Below are positions 17,538-25,281 of a stretch of 34,700 nucleotides of DNA, piece after piece. Numbering within the stretch: the stretch's first letter is position 1; every line of letters starts with the position of its first letter. Under the pieces are notes generated by a model, which had not been told where the DNA came from, did not search any database, and saw nothing but the letters and a program-made list of their open reading frames with translations. A program made the position numbers and the translations under genes. Location: contig MWDJ01000029.1 of the NCBI GenBank assembly GCA_002070505.1, positions 1 through 34,700 of the forward strand, in the 5' to 3' direction. Source of the DNA: Bacteroidetes bacterium ADurb.Bin145 (GTDB lineage: Bacteria; Bacteroidota; Bacteroidia; Bacteroidales; VadinHA17).

Positions 17538-17588
17538 GGTTGCAACTTTTAAATTCTGAAAATCGGATTTTTTGTAAGAGTTGCAACC
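17538..17588. repeat. 51-bp inverted repeat with GTTGCAAC ends
   Basis: GGTTGCAACT (17538-17547) and its exact reverse complement AGTTGCAACC (17579-17588) flank 31 bp. Each arm contains the 8-bp palindrome GTTGCAAC. It lies 97 bp before the DUF2188 gene. It may be an operator for the DUF2188/HAD pair or a recombinase site; both are guesses. Confidence 0.6.
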
Positions 17589-17684
17589 AGGTTTCTCGTT
17601 TTTTTGTGGGATTAGGGATATCATTCAAACAAAATTCATAATTTTATACAAGTCATAATCCCACATAACAAACAAATAACTGCA

Positions 17685-17912
17685 ATGCATAAGAACGATT
17701 TTAACACCGTTATGAAAGCTGGGGGTATTTGGATTGTAACAGAAGGTTCTGGCAGATCCACCTCAAAGCATACTTCTCAAGATGAAGCATGGAAAGAAAC
17801 CAGAAGATTAGCCAGAGGAGCGGGAACAGAAGCCATCTTAAAAGGAAAAGATGGAAAGGTTCTTACTCGTAACAATTATGGTCATGTTTCCCGAATGAGT
17901 AAGGAACAATGA
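17685..17912 (+). CDS. DUF2188 family protein
   Basis: A 75-residue protein matching the DUF2188 pattern: GGIWIVTEGSGRSTSKHTSQDEA near the start, then EAILKGKDGKVLTRNNYGH. Family members are small alpha/beta proteins of unknown function, often near stress or mobile genes. It overlaps the HAD gene by an ATGA (17909-17912), so the two are probably translated together. Confidence 0.75.
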   Translation: MHKNDFNTVMKAGGIWIVTEGSGRSTSKHTSQDEAWKETRRLARGAGTEAILKGKDGKVLTRNNYGHVSRMSKEQ

Positions 17913-18778
17913 GAAAGAAACCTGTCTTTGCCCTTATCTATGATTTCGACGGAACAATCGCTCCTGGTAATATGCAGGAGAGGGATTTCATTCCAGCAAT
18001 AAAAATGAATACCAAGAAGTTTTGGAAGGAGGTCTCCAATACTTCAAAAGAACATCAGGCAGATAATATTCTTGTTTATATGAAACTGATGTTGGACAAA
18101 GCTGCAATTGCCGAAGTTCAGGTGCGTGAAGAGAATTTTCGTATTTATGGACGAAATATGAACTATTTTGAAGGTGTACTACCGTATAAGAATAACAGTG
18201 AGGAAGTGGTAAAGGGATGGTTTGACCGTATAAATGAATACGGTAAACGGAGCGGTGTACAGGTTGAACACTACATCGTTTCTTCTGGAATAAAGGAGAT
18301 GATAGATGGTACTACCATCGCGAGGAAGTTTAAAAAAGTCTATGCGTCGTCATTTTTTTATGATCATCATGGGATAGCTGTTTGGCCTTCACTAGCAATT
18401 AATTATACAACCAAGACTCAATACATCTTTAGGATCAATAAAGGCTGTTTGGATGTTAGCGAAAACAAAAAGATAAATGAATATACACCTGAAGAAGAAA
18501 GAAGTATCCCATTTAAACATATGGTTTATATTGGAGATGGTGATACTGATATTCCTTGTTTCAGGTTAGTAAGGGATAGGGGAGGCCATTCAATTGCGGT
18601 ATATAAACCCAACACAAAGGGTGCGAAATTAAGATCAGAACATCTAATCAAGAATGGCAGAGTTGATTATGTTCTTCCTGCGGATTATAAAGTTAACATG
18701 GCTCTAGATAGGACTATTAAAGCTATAATTGACAAAGTGGCACATGATGAGTATCTTAACTCTTTGAAACAGATTTAA
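17909..18778 (+). CDS. HAD family phosphatase-like hydrolase
   Basis: A 289-residue haloacid dehalogenase superfamily protein. Motif I is YDFDGTIAP (nucleophile and acid Asp), motif II is IVSSGIKEM, and motif IV is YIGDGDTDIPCF. The insert between motifs I and II (about residues 20-115) is the C1 cap; the layout resembles phosphoserine-phosphatase-like enzymes. The substrate cannot be inferred. It is coupled to DUF2188 upstream, and its last 23 bp overlap the 3' end of the convergent serine recombinase. That may mean the element inserted at or near the end of this gene. Confidence 0.82.
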   Translation: MRKKPVFALIYDFDGTIAPGNMQERDFIPAIKMNTKKFWKEVSNTSKEHQADNILVYMKLMLDKAAIAEVQVREENFRIYGRNMNYFEGVLPYKNNSEEVVKGWFDRINEYGKRSGVQVEHYIVSSGIKEMIDGTTIARKFKKVYASSFFYDHHGIAVWPSLAINYTTKTQYIFRINKGCLDVSENKKINEYTPEEERSIPFKHMVYIGDGDTDIPCFRLVRDRGGHSIAVYKPNTKGAKLRSEHLIKNGRVDYVLPADYKVNMALDRTIKAIIDKVAHDEYLNSLKQI

Positions 18779-20345
18779 ATAATAAGGGGGCATACGATAG
18801 GGGTTTACTTAAATCTTTCTCAATCTCCAATACCGACTTTACATTACCAGTTGTGCTCTTGAGTGAGTTACTTAATCTAAGGATTAGCTGCACAGGTTCC
18901 GTAAAAACAGGATCAGTTACTTTCCCTTTATCCAATACCAGTTTTTCGGCAAAGATGCAGCCGAGAATTTTCTTCTTTGTAGTTCCGTTTACCTTCCTGT
19001 AATACTCCAGGAGGTTCTCCAACATTGGAACTTCCTTCTGAAGATAAACCTTAAAGGGGGACTTTTCTTGTTGTAATTCAGTAAGTTTCTCTTTTGTCAG
19101 AACGATATCTTTATCAACTCTACTCTTCATGTCCTGGTAATCGTGTGAAGTAATAGCACGATCCATCAGGTCGTTTTGGAGGTTCGATTTACGTAGTTCA
19201 AGTTTCTCCAGTTCCTTCTTCGTCTTCTGGATCTCATCTCTCCTCTGATATTCATTCTTCTCGAATAGTTTTTCCAATGTTTTCCTATATAAGTTAACTA
19301 TTTGAGCAGAAAACGAGATGGTTGATAATATATCTTCAATACTCTCATGAACATCCTGAATCCTGTACCTGTGTTTGCACCTGTCCTTGCAACAGAGATA
19401 ATAATGATGGAGTTTCCCAGTATGACTCCGACAGGCGTATGCAGTAAGAGATTTATTATGATCAGGGCACACGAGAAAACCTTTAAGTGGGTATAAGTCG
19501 GTTTTGTCATCATGGAACTTCATGTTCCTTCTGCGTCCTGACAGAACATCATTTGCACGATGGAATACTTCTTCTGGAATGATTGCTGGGTGAAGACCAA
19601 CTACATCTTGAGATAGTTCTTTTTTCCATGGTCCAGTTCTTATCTTTCCGATATAAACAGGATTTCTTATGCACCTCAGGAAAGTATTCTTACTGATTTT
19701 TAACTTATTATCATTCAACCATTTTCTTACTTCATCCGCAGAATATGAACCTGATGCTAACATGTTGAAGGCTTCAACCATCAATGGAGCCTCAGAATTT
19801 GGACGAATTGTTGACTTTTTTCCGTCTCTGACGTTGTCATATCCTTTTGGTGCCTGAGCAGTCCAGCAACCCTCATTTCTGGCCCTCCAGGAACCTTCGG
19901 CTGTCCTTAATGATATCTTATCGTTCTCGACTTCAGGTATTGAGAGATAAAGGCTTAATAAAATCTTATTGTCAGGATTAGTAATATCGAGTGGTTGTTC
20001 AACTGTATTGACTGAAACACCTAATTTGTGGAGCTCCCTAATTACGGTTAATGAATCATACTGATTTCTTGAGAATCTATCCCAACGATTACAAAGGATA
20101 AGATCAACCCTTCCTCTGTGGCTTCTAATGTAGGTCATGATTTTCTTCCACTCAGGTCTGTCAAATGACTTGCCCGAGCAATCCTCGGTGTATATATCGA
20201 CTATATTGAAGTTATTTATCTCACAATACTTTGTCAACATAGTTTCCTGATGCTGAAGGCTAAAACCTCTGTCAGCCTGCTCGTCGGTACTGACCCTCTT
20301 GTAACAGATTACGTTCATTACAGGTAGATTTAGATTGTTTTTCAT
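18756..20345 (-). CDS. Large serine recombinase (site-specific integrase)
   Basis: Probable integrase/excisionase of the element. The N-terminal resolvase domain has YKRVSTDEQ with the nucleophilic serine, then DRPEWKKIM, LILCNRWDRFSRN and EVENDKISLRTAEG. A 'recombinase' domain follows (APKGYDN, NTFLRCIRNPVYIGKI), then a zinc-ribbon with CPDH...C...CC..RC spacing, then a long charged coiled coil (about residues 360-430). The 529-residue length fits. ATG at 20345 is preferred over the TTG at 20357; ATG at 20318 is also possible and would leave the serine about ten residues from the start, as in many relatives. Its start overlaps the small gene ending at 20272, and its end overlaps the HAD gene by 23 bp. 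Confidence 0.93.
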   Translation of the reverse strand: MKNNLNLPVMNVICYKRVSTDEQADRGFSLQHQETMLTKYCEINNFNIVDIYTEDCSGKSFDRPEWKKIMTYIRSHRGRVDLILCNRWDRFSRNQYDSLTVIRELHKLGVSVNTVEQPLDITNPDNKILLSLYLSIPEVENDKISLRTAEGSWRARNEGCWTAQAPKGYDNVRDGKKSTIRPNSEAPLMVEAFNMLASGSYSADEVRKWLNDNKLKISKNTFLRCIRNPVYIGKIRTGPWKKELSQDVVGLHPAIIPEEVFHRANDVLSGRRRNMKFHDDKTDLYPLKGFLVCPDHNKSLTAYACRSHTGKLHHYYLCCKDRCKHRYRIQDVHESIEDILSTISFSAQIVNLYRKTLEKLFEKNEYQRRDEIQKTKKELEKLELRKSNLQNDLMDRAITSHDYQDMKSRVDKDIVLTKEKLTELQQEKSPFKVYLQKEVPMLENLLEYYRKVNGTTKKKILGCIFAEKLVLDKGKVTDPVFTEPVQLILRLSNSLKSTTGNVKSVLEIEKDLSKPLSYAPLLFKSVSKS

Positions 20346-20469
20346 TATGGCTATCAAATTCTATCTGGGCTAAAGTCGTAATGAATTCCCGAATTTGCAG
20401 CATTTCTTCATGAGTAAATTTAAACTCACCTTCATTTAAAATCTTTATTGATTCTTGTTCGTTTACCAT
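20272..20469 (-). CDS. Small protein overlapping the recombinase start
   Basis: A 65-residue protein from ATG at 20469: MVNEQESIKILNEGEFKFTH, then EEMLQIREFITTLAQIEFD, then a polar tail. It is predicted to be mostly helical. Its last 74 bp overlap the beginning of the recombinase in another frame. Small proteins of this shape precede serine recombinases in other Bacteroidota elements, as far as I recall, so it may be a co-regulated accessory factor. No function can be read from the sequence. Confidence 0.5.
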   Translation of the reverse strand: MVNEQESIKILNEGEFKFTHEEMLQIREFITTLAQIEFDSHNEKQSKSTCNERNLLQEGQYRRAG

Positions 20470-20490
20470 GAGAAAAAATATTTGCAATTG

Positions 20491-21045
20491 TTAAGCTGCA
20501 CAACGAAATTCATCTCCATTAATCTGAATAAAATTCAGGTCCTTTTCCAAACACAAGCCCCACGTAAACCACGAGGTTTGAAACCATGCCCCGCTTCCAT
20601 CCTTTTTGAAGTTAAACCGTTGATCGGGAATGAGTAATTGGATTCCATATTCGCGGAAGAGTTGATTTCTTTTTGTCCCTGCAAGGGATGTTATCGGCAG
20701 GAGGAACATAAAAGGTTTCCCCAACTCATAAGCTCTCTTCAAGAATTTGTCCTTTAAAGAATAGGGTGGATTTGTTATGTTCATATGGTAAGAAGGAGGT
20801 TCATACCTGAAAAAATCAAATCCATCATTCATATGTGTGGCAATTACTGTATAGCCCAAAGATCTCAGTACTTCCACAATTTGGGATCCTTCAACTGCCG
20901 TACATTCCCAGATAGTTTTCACATTCGGCGGGATAAAAGGAACTATCATTCTTACCGCTTCCGAAGGAGTGTAAAACTCATCGTAGGGACCGTTTTTCGA
21001 ATGATCTATATTGAATTGTATAATACTCATGTCTTTATATATCAT
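20491..21045 (-). CDS. Phage-type DNA N6-adenine methyltransferase-like protein
   Basis: A 184-residue protein resembling short phage and plasmid adenine methyltransferases. It has an early FYTPSEAVRMIVPFI segment, a motif I-like WECTAVEGSQIVEVL (the usual PCAGEG-type loop is altered to CTAVEG), YTVIATHMNDGFDFF, and catalytic motif IV NPPYS at 92-96. GSGAWFQTSWFTWG near the end is also typical. It lacks an obvious target-recognition domain and has no restriction partner, so it is an orphan or possibly a variant with altered cofactor binding. Starts at 21045 or 21030 are both possible. Transcribed with the neighbours on the same strand. Confidence 0.7.
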   Translation of the reverse strand: MIYKDMSIIQFNIDHSKNGPYDEFYTPSEAVRMIVPFIPPNVKTIWECTAVEGSQIVEVLRSLGYTVIATHMNDGFDFFRYEPPSYHMNITNPPYSLKDKFLKRAYELGKPFMFLLPITSLAGTKRNQLFREYGIQLLIPDQRFNFKKDGSGAWFQTSWFTWGLCLEKDLNFIQINGDEFRCAA

Positions 21046-21050
21046 TGTCG

Positions 21051-21362
21051 CTATTCCAGACTAAGAGGAGAATTGTCGATATAATCCTCTTCCTCAATCG
21101 TTTTCCCATCATTGTCTCGAATGCAGAAGGATTCAATACAATCAAAATCCATGTAATCTACCGTGAAGCCACCCAGGTCAATCCCCCACAGATCTGGAAG
21201 TTGATTATTCATAAGATCAAACTCAATTTGATCTGGGTAATTCTCACATAAATCCTCCCAGATTTCATCTGCCTGTTTACCTTTTAAATTAAAGTCGTCA
21301 GAAACTTCAAATTCCATTAAGCCTACCAGCTGGGTCCTAAATGATACTGTTAATTTTTTCAT
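21051..21362 (-). CDS. Hypothetical acidic protein
   Basis: Unrecognised 103-residue protein, rich in Asp and Glu (for example DFDCIESF and IEEEDYIDN). It begins MKKLTVSFRTQLVGLMEFEV, a beta-strand-like start, then has a helical EIWEDLCENYPDQ. It ends 5 bp before the methyltransferase start, suggesting the two are co-transcribed. Strong acidity is shared with the gene at 21794; such proteins in mobile elements sometimes mimic DNA or inhibit host enzymes, but nothing here proves that. Confidence 0.6.
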   Translation of the reverse strand: MKKLTVSFRTQLVGLMEFEVSDDFNLKGKQADEIWEDLCENYPDQIEFDLMNNQLPDLWGIDLGGFTVDYMDFDCIESFCIRDNDGKTIEEEDYIDNSPLSLE

Positions 21363-21435
21363 TGTTTTTGTTGTTCAGTATATCGCTGTCCCCCGTTCAA
21401 ATGATTTAATTAAAAATTCTTCTTGTTCTGATAAA

Positions 21436-21461
21436 GGGTTGGTGGTTATTTCCACCAACCC
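21436..21461 (-). terminator. Hairpin terminator candidate
   Basis: A perfect 10-bp stem (GGGTTGGTGG at 21436-21445 with CCACCAACCC at 21452-21461) with a 6-nt loop, 17 bp past the stop of the leftward gene at 21479. On the reverse strand it is followed only by TTTAT, a weak U tract. Stem and loop resemble the hairpin at 24929-24956. Confidence 0.6.
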
Positions 21462-21478
21462 TCAAAATGGAGCAGGTT

Positions 21479-21763
21479 TTAAGCCAGCCTGAAAACCCGT
21501 TTTGAAGTGCCCATATTCCTGATCACTAACTTGTATTCAGGATGATATTGATTATACATCTTGCGGACAACGTATTCAAGCTCATTCCTTATAGGGAATG
21601 AATGACCAACGGGAAGTCTGTCAAGGGTCTCGATAACCCTGAGCTGATCTTTGTAAAGTCTGGGTTTTACAGGTTGTGGTAATCCCTTGCTGATTGTGAA
21701 TTCTCGATCTGGATTGTGAAATTTGATGTATTTACTTAACATCTTAGAAATCAAAGTTTTCAT
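21479..21763 (-). CDS. Hypothetical protein, DUF7303-like
   Basis: A 94-residue basic protein. LDRLPVGHSFPIRNELEYVVRKMYNQY followed by MGTSKRVFRLA resembles a small phage-associated family with a 'PVGxSF' strand and an 'RVxRxA' C-terminus (DUF7303-like, from memory). Function is unknown. It is followed by a strong hairpin and is part of the leftward gene series. Confidence 0.6.
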   Translation of the reverse strand: MKTLISKMLSKYIKFHNPDREFTISKGLPQPVKPRLYKDQLRVIETLDRLPVGHSFPIRNELEYVVRKMYNQYHPEYKLVIRNMGTSKRVFRLA

Positions 21764-21793
21764 GATAATAAAATATTAAATGGTTAAAAATGA

Positions 21794-22144
21794 TTACTCT
21801 TCATCACACTCTTCATTGTTCATGTCATCTGTAACAGCTGGTATTTCACCTTCAGTCTCATACGGCAGATTATTGAACCAGAAGCCCAATTGCTCGTCAA
21901 TAATGTCATAGAAGTCCTGAAACTCCTGTGTAAAGTCATCCTTCGCCTGTTCGTAGTCATCCCCATCAAATTCATCCTGCCGTTCATCCATTACAGTATA
22001 AAGAAGGTCATAGTGGTGGTAAATTACATTACCACTTTCAGTAACACCCACGATACATTTATCATAGGCAGGGTCGAGAAACTCACTGTTGGGAAACTGT
22101 TCCCTAAGCCATGTACCATTTGCAGTACCAAGATTAATTTTCAT
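21794..22144 (-). CDS. Hypothetical very acidic protein
   Basis: Unrecognised 116-residue protein with a short N-terminal part (MKINLGTANGTWLREQFPNS) and a strongly acidic remainder (DERQDEFDGDDYEQAKDDF, ending MNNEECDEE). No known motif. It sits between the ParB-methyltransferase gene upstream and the gene at 21479 on the same strand, 49 bp after the former, so it is probably in the same transcript. Confidence 0.6.
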   Translation of the reverse strand: MKINLGTANGTWLREQFPNSEFLDPAYDKCIVGVTESGNVIYHHYDLLYTVMDERQDEFDGDDYEQAKDDFTQEFQDFYDIIDEQLGFWFNNLPYETEGEIPAVTDDMNNEECDEE

Positions 22145-22193
22145 TTTTTTAAATTTTTAGTTTGATATAATTCAAATAACTGTAATTCAATTG

Positions 22194-23921
22194 TTAAGCT
22201 GCCTGAGCCAAGTCTTCATTATTATTCAATCTGATAATCCTTTCTGTATTCTTAGCCCGCCTGCAGGCCTGTTGGAAGTAGTCATTTTCTAGTTCGATCC
22301 CGACATACTTACGTCCAAGCAACAGGGCTGAATCCATTGTATTACCAACTCCACTCCAGATGTCCACGACCAGATCTTCTGGACGGGTTGATTCAAGAAT
22401 CAATACTGATGTGAGATATAGGGGACTCTGTGAGGTGTGTTTTTTCTCATCAGTCTGACGGAATACATCTTGGGGGTTACAGACATTTCCCCTGATGATA
22501 TCAGTACAACTCCTATCATCCAGAGTGTTCCTCAATTTTTTAAGGTGGGATTGATAATAAGAACTACCTCTGGTTGTATGACCCTTACCGTCGGTATTGG
22601 TACAACCTTCCTGGAACCCTTCATGTTTCCCTTTTTCGAGTTCAATAAACAGGTCAGGGTTACAGTAATAATTTTTAGGATCAAGACTGAACCTGCATAC
22701 CATCTCGAACCCATTAACCATATCTTTATCTGCGTATGACCTTGGCATGGGATTATCTTTGACCCATGCATACCGACCAACAGGAAAAAAACCCTTATTC
22801 TCCATCTCGACAACGAAGTGTTCGAGTGAACAGGCAAGAGCCCCGTTATCCATTCGGTAGTCATCGATAATGACATAGATAGATCCATCCTTAGACATGA
22901 ATGGTTTGAACTGCTCGTATGTCTCCGACAAGTACAGTCCATACTCCTTCCCAGTCATTCCATGACCAGTATCTGAATCGGGATTGTCACCGTTAAGTCG
23001 ACGGTTACCATAGGGAGGTGAACCTACAAGGCACTGGATTTCTTTTTTGAAGGGGTGTTTAAACTCGACCTCACGGTTATTCCCATGAATGAGACAAGTG
23101 TTTTCAGTAATATAAACATCATCAAGTACTGGTACTAATATCTTGTTATTCTCATGACTGGAAATTCGCTGTTCAATCTTAGCCATTTGGACCAAGCTCT
23201 TGTGAAATTCCTGTGGAGTGATTTCCCTTAACAGATATGATTTTAACAGTTCATACTCAGTTTCGTCATCGAGGCTCAGGTTACTTATTCCATATTCAAG
23301 ACGTTTATAATCAAACCTGCGGTCACATATTTTTTCAAATGATTTCTCCGAAGTGAACTTTTCAGGGTATTTCTCGACCACTTTTTTAATTTTAAAACCA
23401 TCGGAGACATACAATTCATTTCCAAAGATTCTTTCAAGTATACAATCACCCTCACCCTCAAAAAAACCATTCAGAATTACCATATCCTTGACCCAGTCTT
23501 TTGACCGACCAATTTCTTTCCCGATTTTAGAGTACCTGGAACCTGGGATTCCTCTTTGGTCAGGATACATTTCGAGATAGTGACGAAACTCCCGAAGGAG
23601 TTCACGTCCACTTTTATTTCTCTGTTTATTAAGATCTATGATCAGGGTTCTTATTTCAGATTCATCAGTTGTATCGATAAATAGGACTTCAACCTCTTTT
23701 AAACCCATTGCTATTTCTGTTTCGAGACGTTTCTTACCCGAAATCACCCGACCAAGATCAGGCTCAGGGTGTGGTACGACCGCGATTGGATATATTGGTT
23801 TATTAGCTGTTCGTTTAAATGAGACCTTCAGGGACTCGTCAGGACCAGACTCGTACACCTCATCTAGATAATGGTGTATAAGGAGTTTATCAATGTGATA
23901 TTTTTTAATTATCGTATTCAT
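22194..23921 (-). CDS. ParB-like domain fused to a DNA methyltransferase
   Basis: A 575-residue fusion. The N-terminal part (about 40-115) is ParB/Srx-like: PIYPIAVVPHPEPDLGRVISGKKR, LIIDLNKQRNKSGRELLREFR. A helix-turn-helix-like segment follows at 130-150 (YSKIGKEIGRSKDWVKDMVIL). The C-terminal part is a permuted, beta-class amino-methyltransferase with motif IV GSPPYG at 300-305 before motif I VVDIWSGVGNT at 518-527 and GRKYVGIELENDYF. SPPY suggests N4-cytosine or N6-adenine modification. Motif I departs from the usual DPFxGSGTT (W for F, V for T). No restriction gene is adjacent, so it is an orphan modification enzyme typical of phages and conjugative elements. It is first in the leftward series. 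Confidence 0.85.
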   Translation of the reverse strand: MNTIIKKYHIDKLLIHHYLDEVYESGPDESLKVSFKRTANKPIYPIAVVPHPEPDLGRVISGKKRLETEIAMGLKEVEVLFIDTTDESEIRTLIIDLNKQRNKSGRELLREFRHYLEMYPDQRGIPGSRYSKIGKEIGRSKDWVKDMVILNGFFEGEGDCILERIFGNELYVSDGFKIKKVVEKYPEKFTSEKSFEKICDRRFDYKRLEYGISNLSLDDETEYELLKSYLLREITPQEFHKSLVQMAKIEQRISSHENNKILVPVLDDVYITENTCLIHGNNREVEFKHPFKKEIQCLVGSPPYGNRRLNGDNPDSDTGHGMTGKEYGLYLSETYEQFKPFMSKDGSIYVIIDDYRMDNGALACSLEHFVVEMENKGFFPVGRYAWVKDNPMPRSYADKDMVNGFEMVCRFSLDPKNYYCNPDLFIELEKGKHEGFQEGCTNTDGKGHTTRGSSYYQSHLKKLRNTLDDRSCTDIIRGNVCNPQDVFRQTDEKKHTSQSPLYLTSVLILESTRPEDLVVDIWSGVGNTMDSALLLGRKYVGIELENDYFQQACRRAKNTERIIRLNNNEDLAQAA

Positions 23922-24366
23922 TATTAATTATTTATAAGATTTATGATAATTTTAATAGACTTTTTTTTGACATAGAATTCCCATTCGACCTAAATCAGGC
24001 CGTCTTTAGGACAGTTTGAACTATCTTTTAGAACCTTGGGCTTGGATTAAAATTTAGTTAGAGTCATGAGGAGTCGATCCAACAGTTTTTTCTTAAAGTA
24101 CTCTTCCTTTTGAAACATGTCTTAATAGTTTCCATATATTCTAGTATTATATTAGTATCACTTAATCGATACAAACATAATACTTATATATTACATTTAC
24201 AAGTAAAATCATAAAAATGTAATATAAATATATTACATATTTTAGAATGCGATCATTTCCAGATAATTATATGATATAATAAATTGATAAATTATTAAAA
24301 AATACTTGTTTTGTTATAAAAAAGTATTATATTTGTATTAGGATTTATATTTTAATTAGACAAAAA
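23922..24366. promoter_or_regulatory. AT-rich divergent control region with palindromes
   Basis: This 445-bp gene-free stretch separates the leftward methyltransferase operon from the rightward HTH gene. It holds a perfect palindrome, ATGTAATATA (24217-24226) AA TATATTACAT (24229-24238), plus another TATATTACAT at 24187-24196. It also holds a small CCTAAA/TTTAGG hairpin near 23990-24012. The part from about 24150 is extremely A/T-rich. It is probably an operator region; an origin role is possible but unproven. Confidence 0.6.
24306..24335 (+). promoter_or_regulatory. Promoter of the HTH gene at 24367
   Basis: TTG (24306-24308) and TATATTTG (24328-24335, exact TAnnTTTG match) are separated by 19 nt. 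Transcription would start near 24341, 26 nt before the ATG. The palindromic sites lie 68-140 bp upstream. Confidence 0.65.
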
Positions 24367-24900
24367 ATGGGAAAAATAGACCTTGGAGAAGTAAAAACGA
24401 CAACCAGAATTAGGAATGGAGTTGAACAGGTAATCAGGTTATTCAACAAGAAACAGCGTCGGATTATTATTGAAGCTGTTGAGAGCAGGCCCGAGGAAAT
24501 GACTATTGAGGATGTTTTAAAAGTATATGACGTGTCTCCTGCAGTTTATTATTCATGGCTAAGGAATGCCCCAGAGGAAAAGACCAAAGTTGAAAATGTA
24601 GTCCCGAATCCTCTGGAGGAGACATTTAAGAATAACACATTCGCTTCTGCAAGCCAATTGAGAGAGTTTTACGATGCGACCAAACCTGAGTTGAAGGAGT
24701 TTATCATGAATAAATTTGAGGAATGGGAGAAAAACGATTTAATATCACAGATCCTTAAAAAATTAACAGCTGAAAACATGTCTGAAGTAGCAAAGGCTGG
24801 TGGCATATCAGTTGAAGAACTTCAATCTTTTGTCCAGAGGAAGAATAAGGATCTGAAATACTACTCTGTTGAAGGAATAAGAAGGTATTTACAGATATAA
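24367..24900 (+). CDS. Helix-turn-helix DNA-binding protein of unknown role
   Basis: A 177-residue protein with a transposase-like HTH at about 47-67 (TIEDVLKVYDVSPAVYYSWLR) and a second HTH-like helix pair near 140-160 (MSEVAKAGGISVEELQSFVQ). The middle part is charged and helical. It is monocistronic, with its own promoter and a strong terminator. Given its position next to the palindrome cluster, it is a reasonable candidate for the regulator binding there and controlling the divergent methyltransferase operon; that is inference. Confidence 0.65.
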   Translation: MGKIDLGEVKTTTRIRNGVEQVIRLFNKKQRRIIIEAVESRPEEMTIEDVLKVYDVSPAVYYSWLRNAPEEKTKVENVVPNPLEETFKNNTFASASQLREFYDATKPELKEFIMNKFEEWEKNDLISQILKKLTAENMSEVAKAGGISVEELQSFVQRKNKDLKYYSVEGIRRYLQI

Positions 24901-24928
24901 ATCGAGATAAGACTGAGACTTTAAAAAG

Positions 24929-24959
24929 AAGGTCGGTGGTAGATTCCACCGACCTTTTT
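24929..24959. terminator. Bidirectional intrinsic terminator
   Basis: An 11-bp stem (AAGGTCGGTGG at 24929-24939 with CCACCGACCTT at 24946-24956), a 6-nt loop, A-rich on the left and T5 on the right. It lies between the convergent genes ending at 24900 and 24958. Confidence 0.88.
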
Positions 24960-25281
24960 AATCTTCCAGGATATGGACGAACAAATCAAGCTGCAGGATT
25001 TCCGCTATTTGGTACATATTCCGAATTTTCTGTTCAGTACCGTAATGTGTTGAATAATAGATTCCATTGCAACCTGACACTCTATTATATTTAACAGCTG
25101 CCCCAAATACTGGGTCATTCTGGGCGAGACTGAACCAACGATTTAACTCGGGCATCATTATAATCTGATGGAAATGGTTATTAATACAATAAATCATGAA
25201 GGATCGGTAATGGGCAGTTGATGTCCCATCATCTTCATAAGGGAGAAAATACCCGTCAAATTCAATTCCTATAATTTCCAT
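24958..25281 (-). CDS. Hypothetical protein
   Basis: Unrecognised 107-residue protein with mixed alpha/beta character and many aromatic residues (FDGYFLPYEDDG, NGIYYSTHYGTEQK). No signal peptide, membrane segment or known motif is visible. It stands alone, convergent to the HTH gene, with the hairpin at 24929-24956 between the stops. Confidence 0.5.
   Translation of the reverse strand: MEIIGIEFDGYFLPYEDDGTSTAHYRSFMIYCINNHFHQIIMMPELNRWFSLAQNDPVFGAAVKYNRVSGCNGIYYSTHYGTEQKIRNMYQIAEILQLDLFVHILED

Noticed and set aside
22532-22942. 136-codon open frame within the ParB-methyltransferase gene, same strand
   Set aside because: Shadow frame of a well-supported coding sequence; its translation has low-complexity, unconserved character.
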